In this document: one piece after another, positions 58,951-64,000 of the stretch | Layout: each line of letters starts with the position of its first letter | How positions within the stretch are numbered: the first letter of the stretch is position 1 | DNA from: Corynebacterium mustelae | Lineage (GTDB): Bacteria; Actinomycetota; Actinomycetes; Mycobacteriales; Mycobacteriaceae | Reading direction: 5' to 3' | Assembly: GCF_001020985.1 (NCBI RefSeq) | Contig: NZ_CP011542.1 | Location: forward strand, 2,666,001 to 2,730,000 | DNA length: 64,000 nucleotides | Program-made: the position numbers and the translations under genes | Notes under the pieces: generated by a model | Database searches by the model: none | What the model was told of the DNA's origin: nothing | Seen by the model: only the letters and a program-made list of their open reading frames with translations

Positions 58951-59232
58951 CTATTCTTCCACAACTGTGGTGTTGGGGTTTCCCGCAACGGGTTTCGCAA
59001 GCACGTTAACCAATTGCTGTGCCAATTCATGGTGAGATCGATCAAAGTACAACACACTGGGCCCGCAGTAAATATCATCAACCAAGCTAAATTCACAGCC
59101 TCCGTAGGTGATGAACCATAGTTCGGCGTTTGGCGCGACCCCGAACCGCGGATTCAGGGCGGCCAAAGCCGCAGGGTCGAATGCCTCGAATTCGATTTCC
59201 CACAGGTTATGCCCCAGATTGAATGGCTGCAT
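58951..59232 (-). CDS. small protein, copy 1 of a tandem duplicated gene
   Basis: 93 aa from the ATG at 59232 with AAGGAG 9 bp upstream. Shares with copy 2 the blocks GHNLWEIxFEAFDPAALAALNPR, LWFITYxGCEF and SHHELAQQLVN. Acidic, soluble, no signal peptide. The family is unknown to me; the size and duplication resemble immunity-type genes. It ends 5 bp before acpS, probably transcribed with it. Confidence 0.65.
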   Translation of the reverse strand: MQPFNLGHNLWEIEFEAFDPAALAALNPRFGVAPNAELWFITYGGCEFSLVDDIYCGPSVLYFDRSHHELAQQLVNVLAKPVAGNPNTTVVEE

Positions 59233-59248
59233 TATGCTTAACTCCTTG

Positions 59249-59341
59249 ATGAACAAATACGAGGTGAAGCTACAGAATTACGAAATGGTGCGAACGCTCT
59301 TCACCCTGCTGGAATACATCAACTGCACCCGGCTTGCATAA
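59249..59341 (+). pseudogene. 30-codon remnant matching the start of the frame at 59635
   Basis: Reads MNKYEVKLQNYEMVRTLFTLLEYI then stops. Its first codons match the frame at 59635 (MNEYEARLQK), as expected if the tandem duplication carried the start of a divergent gene. It begins only 16 bp from the start of the leftward gene, leaving no room for a promoter; may not be expressed. Confidence 0.35.
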
Positions 59342-59355
59342 TTTTAGTACGCCTT

Positions 59356-59622
59356 TTATTGCTGGTTTCCCGCAGTTGGTTTCGTAAGCATGTTAACCAA
59401 TTGCTGTGCCAGCTCATGGTGCGACCAGTCGAAAAAACGCACACAAGGCTCGTAATCGAGATCGTTAACGAAAACAAACTCACAGCCTTCGTAGGTGATG
59501 AACCACAGGTCGACGTTTGGCGAGAACTCATAACGAGGATTGAGGGCGGCCAAAGCCGCAGGGTCGAATGCCTCGAAGTCGATTTCCCACAGGTTATGCC
59601 CCAGTTTGAATGGTTGCGTCAC
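59356..59622 (-). CDS. small protein, copy 2 of the tandem duplicated gene
   Basis: 88 aa from the GTG at 59622 (MTQPFKLGHNLWEI) with AAGGAG upstream. About two thirds identical to copy 1 over the shared blocks, differing mostly in the C-terminus. Function unknown. Confidence 0.62.
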   Translation of the reverse strand: MTQPFKLGHNLWEIDFEAFDPAALAALNPRYEFSPNVDLWFITYEGCEFVFVNDLDYEPCVRFFDWSHHELAQQLVNMLTKPTAGNQQ

Positions 59623-59634
59623 ACTAACTCCTTA

Positions 59635-59990
59635 ATGAACGAATATGAGGCAAGGCTACAGAAAATTTTCTTCGATCTCATTGAGGGAGCTTTTAGCAAA
59701 CGATGTGGAGATCAACAAGATTTTCATTCTGTGTTGATGTTGATAAATGCATTGCAGAAATGTGTGAATATCCACCGGGGATTTGCTCACCGGTGGATTT
59801 CTACGCCTATTTGGACGGAGAAGACTACCGCCCCTTCAGCTGCGATTGGCCGGAACTATCCGATGCGGAATTAAAAGAATGCCTATCATTGGCCTTCGAG
59901 CTGTGGGTGGATTGCCGGTGGAGAGAAACCGAAGGGTACAGATACTTCGACCGGCTTTATTGCATGTTTTTCTCTTCAGACTTGTTGTGA
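59635..59990 (+). pseudogene. probable frameshifted gene divergent from copy 2
   Basis: An ATG frame at 59635 (MNEYEARLQKIFFDLIEGAFSK) runs out of sense near 59700-59760. Another frame from 59703 continues to a stop at 59990 with a protein-like, acidic and aromatic sequence (CEYPPGICSPVDFYAYLDGED and FELWVDCRW). They probably made one ~118-aa protein, now with one frameshift. It would be a divergent partner of the copy-2 gene; family unknown. Confidence 0.45.
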
Positions 59991-59991
59991 T

Positions 59992-60002
59992 GCTTTTCGA
60001 CG
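59992..60002. repeat. intergenic GCTTTTCGACG word
   Basis: Exact copy of the over-represented 11-mer directly after the 59635-59990 frame. Confidence 0.7.
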
Positions 60003-60048
60003 CCCCAGGGCGCCGGTTGGGAACAGGTCTGTAATCGGAACTTCAAAA

Positions 60049-60097
60049 AAGCTGATGGTTGCCCACTGTCGTATTAGCAGTAGGCGACCATCAGCTT
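60049..60097. terminator. terminator after the fatty acid synthase gene
   Basis: 15-bp stem AAGCTGATGGTTGCC / GGCGACCATCAGCTT (one G-T pair) with T runs on both strands; 15 bp past the fas stop. Confidence 0.88.
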
Positions 60098-60111
60098 AGT
60101 TTTTGGCTTGA

Positions 60112-63100
60112 CTACTTAACGACGGTGAGGACACCGTCGACAAGCCGAACGTTGTCACTTAACAGGATCGCTGCTTCGCGCTCCTTCGCGGCATCACCCG
60201 TAGCACCTAGGTTGCGGTCAACCGGGCGCTCAAACAATGGCTTGCCACCGTGCATACCGGAAACGATGGTACGCAAACCTGCGGCTTCACGTTCAGCAGC
60301 CTTATCCGCCCACTCGGCAGCAGCGGCTGCACCATCTGCCGCCCGGATTGCCTCCTTGAAGGCAGCCGGGTGAACAATAGCCAACAGCGCGGAGACGTGA
60401 CCGAAGCCAAGGGATGTTACCAAGCCAGCCTTTGGTGCCTGAGCTGACAAATCCAACGGGCGACGCAACCACACCAGGTGCTCATGCTTCGCCAATACTG
60501 GGTCCACACAGTCTAGGGACATGTTGGCTGGAACCATGCCAGAGCGCAGCACCTGAGTCAAACCAATAATCTGGAAAGCAGCAGCGCCACCCTTAGCATG
60601 ACCAGTCAGAGTCTTCTGCGAGATCACATACAGCGGGTTACCGGAACTACGGCCAATTGCGGCGGCAATACGCTCATGCAAATCTGACTCGTTCGGGTCG
60701 TTGGCGGTGGTGGAAGTATCGTGCTTGGAAATAATCGTGATGTCGTCAGCAGAAACACCAACTTCAGCCAATTGCTTCACCAGTCGGGATTCAGTTCCAC
60801 CGCGAGCAGCCCCCAGAGCACCTAAACCTGGCGCGGGGATGGAGGTATGAGCACCATCAGCGAAAGATTCCACGAAACCGATCACACCAAGAACCGGCAA
60901 CCCAGTTTCCTTAGCAAAGCTACCTTTTGCCAACAGAATGGTGCCACCACCAGCGGACTCGATAAAACCACCACGTCGGCGATCGTTAGCCCGCGAGAAG
61001 AACCGCTCTTCAATACCCTTAGCAACCATATCGCCGGAATCAGCCGTAGCTGCCATGTCCCCGAAGCCGGTAATTCCCTCAATGGAAAGATCATCAAAAC
61101 CACCGGCCACAACAAAGTCGGACTTACCCAACTTGATCTTGTCAAAGCCTTCTTCCACCGAAACCGCAGCGGTAGCGCAAGCAGCAACAGGGTGAATCAT
61201 CTGACCATAACCACTGACATAGGACTGCATGACGTGAGCGGCCACAACATTAGGCAATGCTTCTTGCAGAATGTCATTTTGACGCGGCTCGGCCATAATG
61301 CCATCCAAATACAACGAACGCATGGACTGCATACCACCCATACCAGTGCCTTGCGTTGAAGAAACGCGCGCCGGATGGACAGAAGCCAGTAGTTCCGCAG
61401 GGCTGAAACCAGAAGCCAGGAACGCATCAATGGTTGCAACCAGGTTCCACAATGCCACCCGGTCAAGATTGTCAATCATGTCAGCTGGTATGCCATAAAC
61501 AGTTGGATCGAAACCTTCTGGTATTTGGCCACCAACGAACCTACTCATGGCCATACGTCGCGGCACGCGCACAACCGAGCCAGCCTTGCGAGTAATGACC
61601 CATTCGCCGGAATCCTCATCGAATGTCGCTGTCGTGAGTTCTGGATCAGATTCCACAAAGGTTCGGGCCGCAGCCTTATCAGCGACATTGAAGGTGAGAT
61701 CGTGATCCAAGTACACCTGGGTCAATTCCGGAGCGAGGTTATCCACCATTCCGAAATCGTCGTGGTAGCGCCGTACCCCGACCCGAGCAAGTACTTCGTC
61801 GTGGAACCGGTCGAAGATTTCGGTTTCAGCAACCGGATCGTCGTTCTGGTCGTACCAGCCTGGGGTTGGGTCGGTGTCCCAGTGGATAAGACCCATACTC
61901 CATGCCAATTCAGTGACACCGGCGGCAGTGAGGCTGCCGGTTAATTCCGCATCGAAGCGGGTACGAGAAGAGCCCCATGGTCCGATTTCACCGGCCCCGA
62001 CAATGACCACCATGTCATCCAGGTCTTGACGAACCTGGTTGGCGAAATCCGGGGTGGTTTCGGCAACTGGCCGGTACGGGGTTGGCAGAGCTTCAATCGT
62101 GTTGGGTTCCTCAGCTTCTGGTGCGGCGGAGCCTCGCTCCAACTGCCGTGCCAATGCTGGCAGGTCGATATCAATTTCACCCAACCCTCCAGTGACATCA
62201 ACTGTCACTGGAGACTGTGCTGCGGTTGCCCTCACGTCGGTGGCGATCTGTGCCACCAACAGGTCAGCCATTTCTTCGGTGGAATAAGTGGTTACACCGG
62301 CAGCCTCTACAGCTTCGACCAGTGGGTCGTTTCCGCCCATAAGACCAGTGCCACGCACCCAACCGATCAGCATGTGCACTAACGAGGTATGTGGTTGCCA
62401 CGCCGGTTCGGCATTCCACCGGGTAACCAAGGCATCGAGTGCAGCCTTGGATTCACCGTATGCGCCGTCGCCGCCGAAGCGGCCACGGTTCGGCGATCCG
62501 GGCAGCACCACGTGCAGCCTGCGTCCAACATGGGTGTCGGTGCCAATGGTGGAAAGACCAGCGATCAACCGTTCCACGGACCACAGCAGCAAACGCATCT
62601 GCATCTCGGCAGCCGGTCCGGCGTCGGCAAGCGAACCGGAGACGCGCGGTGCCGCAAACGGGAACAGCAGGGTTGGTTTGAGCGCCGGTTTGACTAGCTT
62701 GGACGCGCCGTTGACGGTGGCGGTCTGCGCGGAACCAACCCACGCGATCAGATCGTCAAGATCACTGAAGCTGGACAAGTTAGCAGGAACCACCCATAGA
62801 GCCGCAGTTCCGCGTGCGGACTCAGAATACAGCTTCTTGTAGTAGCCCAACCGGTCGTGGCTTAACGACGACGTGGTGGCGATCACTGTAGCCCCGCCAG
62901 CCAAAAGTCGCTTGACCACACTGGCGGCGATGGAATTCGGGGAGGCGCCAGTGACAACTGCCACATCTTCGGCAAATTCCAGGGTTCGGTTATCGCGCGC
63001 TTGGGCTGCTAGTTCGCTAAGCCCGAAGAACTCCGCTTGGCGGGCAACCTGCTCACCGGCACCGGTGACATCAATTGACTTTGAAGTGATCTCGCCCAAG

Positions 63101-64000
63101 GCAACCCGAGTGATATCCTCGCGTGCGCTGGCCCAGCGGTCGTCGATAAGCACCGCCAGATTCTCATCGAACCGGGGTTTGATTTGGCGCGGCCAATCAG
63201 AGCCCAATTCCCGCGAAACAAGTTCAAATAGAGCAGCATCTGCATCGGCATCATCTAGTGACAGAGTCTTAGACGGTTCGGCATCCAAGCCTAAGTTGCT
63301 CAAGATGGTGCGGGCAGCTGCGGCAAGCACACCAGCCTTACCGGTGACTTGCTCAGCAAATTCACCCAAGGCTGCGGAGTCAACAACTCCACCGCCAGCG
63401 CCGCCACCAGCACCTGGCATAGCAACGGCAACTCCCTGTTTCGCTGCCACGGCTTGCACCGCCGCATCAATCAATTGATCCAGTTCAGCAGCATTTCCAG
63501 GCGCGGCTGGGCTGAGCGTTGCCAAATCACCGCCGCGTAACGATGCGCCCTCGCGGGCACAAAGAACAACCTCTGCGACCACATGATCGGCCCAGCCCTG
63601 TCCCAAGCCCCACGCACCGGTGACTCGTTCAGAAATGTAGTTCGCGCGTTTACCAGTTGGCCCAGTCAGACGGCGCAAAGCATCACCAACTGCCTCCGAA
63701 AGAACCGGCCCGAAAGCGGTGTAGCCCTTAGCCATACGGGACACGGTGGCATACAGATCATTTAGCTCGGCATCCGCAGCGCCATCTATAGCGCCCAGAC
63801 CAAATTCCACCCCAAGGTCCAATAACAATTGATTGCGGCGAGATGACACACCTTCTACCAGGGTTTCGATGGAGTCCGAAGCACCCATTTGATCCGGGCG
63901 AACCTTCGTCCACAGTGCAATGAGCATCGCGGTGGCTTCCGCCGGGCCAAACGAGATATCGCTTGGGGTACCAGCTGCAGCCGGAGCCGCTGCGGGTGCT
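60112..64000 (-). CDS. fas: type I fatty acid synthase, C-terminal part (partial)
   Basis: The last ~1295 codons are in the window; the gene continues past the right edge. From the N-side it shows an Ala/Pro linker, an ACP-like domain with GASDSIE (the Ser is a likely phosphopantetheine site), a ketoreductase domain (VVTGASPNSIAASV), and the ketoacyl synthase with Cys in AACATAAVS and His in SKHDTST and KTLTGHAKGG. This matches the end of the bacterial FAS I order (ACP-KR-KS). It makes acyl-CoA for membrane lipids and mycolate precursors. AcpS nearby should activate it. Confidence 0.95.
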   Translation of the reverse strand, partial: APAAAPAAAGTPSDISFGPAEATAMLIALWTKVRPDQMGASDSIETLVEGVSSRRNQLLLDLGVEFGLGAIDGAADAELNDLYATVSRMAKGYTAFGPVLSEAVGDALRRLTGPTGKRANYISERVTGAWGLGQGWADHVVAEVVLCAREGASLRGGDLATLSPAAPGNAAELDQLIDAAVQAVAAKQGVAVAMPGAGGGAGGGVVDSAALGEFAEQVTGKAGVLAAAARTILSNLGLDAEPSKTLSLDDADADAALFELVSRELGSDWPRQIKPRFDENLAVLIDDRWASAREDITRVALGEITSKSIDVTGAGEQVARQAEFFGLSELAAQARDNRTLEFAEDVAVVTGASPNSIAASVVKRLLAGGATVIATTSSLSHDRLGYYKKLYSESARGTAALWVVPANLSSFSDLDDLIAWVGSAQTATVNGASKLVKPALKPTLLFPFAAPRVSGSLADAGPAAEMQMRLLLWSVERLIAGLSTIGTDTHVGRRLHVVLPGSPNRGRFGGDGAYGESKAALDALVTRWNAEPAWQPHTSLVHMLIGWVRGTGLMGGNDPLVEAVEAAGVTTYSTEEMADLLVAQIATDVRATAAQSPVTVDVTGGLGEIDIDLPALARQLERGSAAPEAEEPNTIEALPTPYRPVAETTPDFANQVRQDLDDMVVIVGAGEIGPWGSSRTRFDAELTGSLTAAGVTELAWSMGLIHWDTDPTPGWYDQNDDPVAETEIFDRFHDEVLARVGVRRYHDDFGMVDNLAPELTQVYLDHDLTFNVADKAAARTFVESDPELTTATFDEDSGEWVITRKAGSVVRVPRRMAMSRFVGGQIPEGFDPTVYGIPADMIDNLDRVALWNLVATIDAFLASGFSPAELLASVHPARVSSTQGTGMGGMQSMRSLYLDGIMAEPRQNDILQEALPNVVAAHVMQSYVSGYGQMIHPVAACATAAVSVEEGFDKIKLGKSDFVVAGGFDDLSIEGITGFGDMAATADSGDMVAKGIEERFFSRANDRRRGGFIESAGGGTILLAKGSFAKETGLPVLGVIGFVESFADGAHTSIPAPGLGALGAARGGTESRLVKQLAEVGVSADDITIISKHDTSTTANDPNESDLHERIAAAIGRSSGNPLYVISQKTLTGHAKGGAAAFQIIGLTQVLRSGMVPANMSLDCVDPVLAKHEHLVWLRRPLDLSAQAPKAGLVTSLGFGHVSALLAIVHPAAFKEAIRAADGAAAAAEWADKAAEREAAGLRTIVSGMHGGKPLFERPVDRNLGATGDAAKEREAAILLSDNVRLVDGVLTVVK

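Overview
The window is chromosomal DNA from a Corynebacterium or close mycolic-acid relative of moderate GC. Evidence: a type I fatty acid synthase, a CmrA-like mycolate reductase, GpgP next to rsfS/nadD, the clpP1-clpP2 pair with a ClgR-type box, a mycothiol-type Rv2466c-like oxidoreductase, a group II truncated haemoglobin and an HtaA haem-binding domain protein. No prophage, insertion sequence or CRISPR array was seen. Most of the window is conserved housekeeping DNA with small accessory patches.

Layout. 0-8 kb: degV end, gpgP, rsfS, nadD, proA, an inserted HtaA-domain surface gene, proB, obgE. 8-13 kb: three secreted proteins with C-terminal membrane anchors; two are large and share an unrecognised ~230-residue domain plus Ig-like repeats. 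13-24 kb: rpmA, rplU, RNase E/G, an RskA-like protein, a kinase-less sensor-like membrane protein, ndk, DUF4233, folC, valS. 24-32 kb: MerR regulator plus membrane protein, mdh, TetR, clpX, clpP2, clpP1, tig, tRNA-Pro. 32-47 kb: tRNA-Gly, small HTH protein, a structured leader before a Gly-rich membrane protein, rpiB, Rv2466c-like protein, pepN, cation efflux, metB, glbO, thioesterase, ettA, SSB-like protein, CopD/CtaG. 47-50.3 kb: an accessory patch beside tRNA-Arg with four small immunity-type genes behind an AAA ATPase whose promoter carries four ATTTATCGG copies. 50-55 kb: unknown gene, cmrA, orn, tRNA-His, frameshifted DUF2200 gene, L,D-transpeptidase, tRNA-Lys. 55-64 kb: RelA/SpoT-domain gene with a small overlapping partner (possible toxin-antitoxin), pncA, DUF3618, bcp, TetR, acpS, a tandemly duplicated small gene, and the 3' part of the type I FAS gene.

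How the genes work together. Cell-envelope lipid synthesis is represented by FAS I (acyl chains), AcpS (which activates its carrier domain) and CmrA (mycolate reduction). ProA and ProB give proline. Trigger factor, ClpP1P2 and ClpX form a protein quality-control block. CtaG/CopD, globin, Bcp and the Rv2466c-like protein serve respiration and redox defence. 

The most unusual whole-window signal is an 11-base word, GCTTTTCGACG (or its complement CGTCGAAAAGC), present exactly 14 times on both strands against roughly 0.03 expected by chance. Half the copies are intergenic, and two of them form a terminator-like hairpin after pncA. This resembles the way DNA-uptake sequences are organised in other bacteria.
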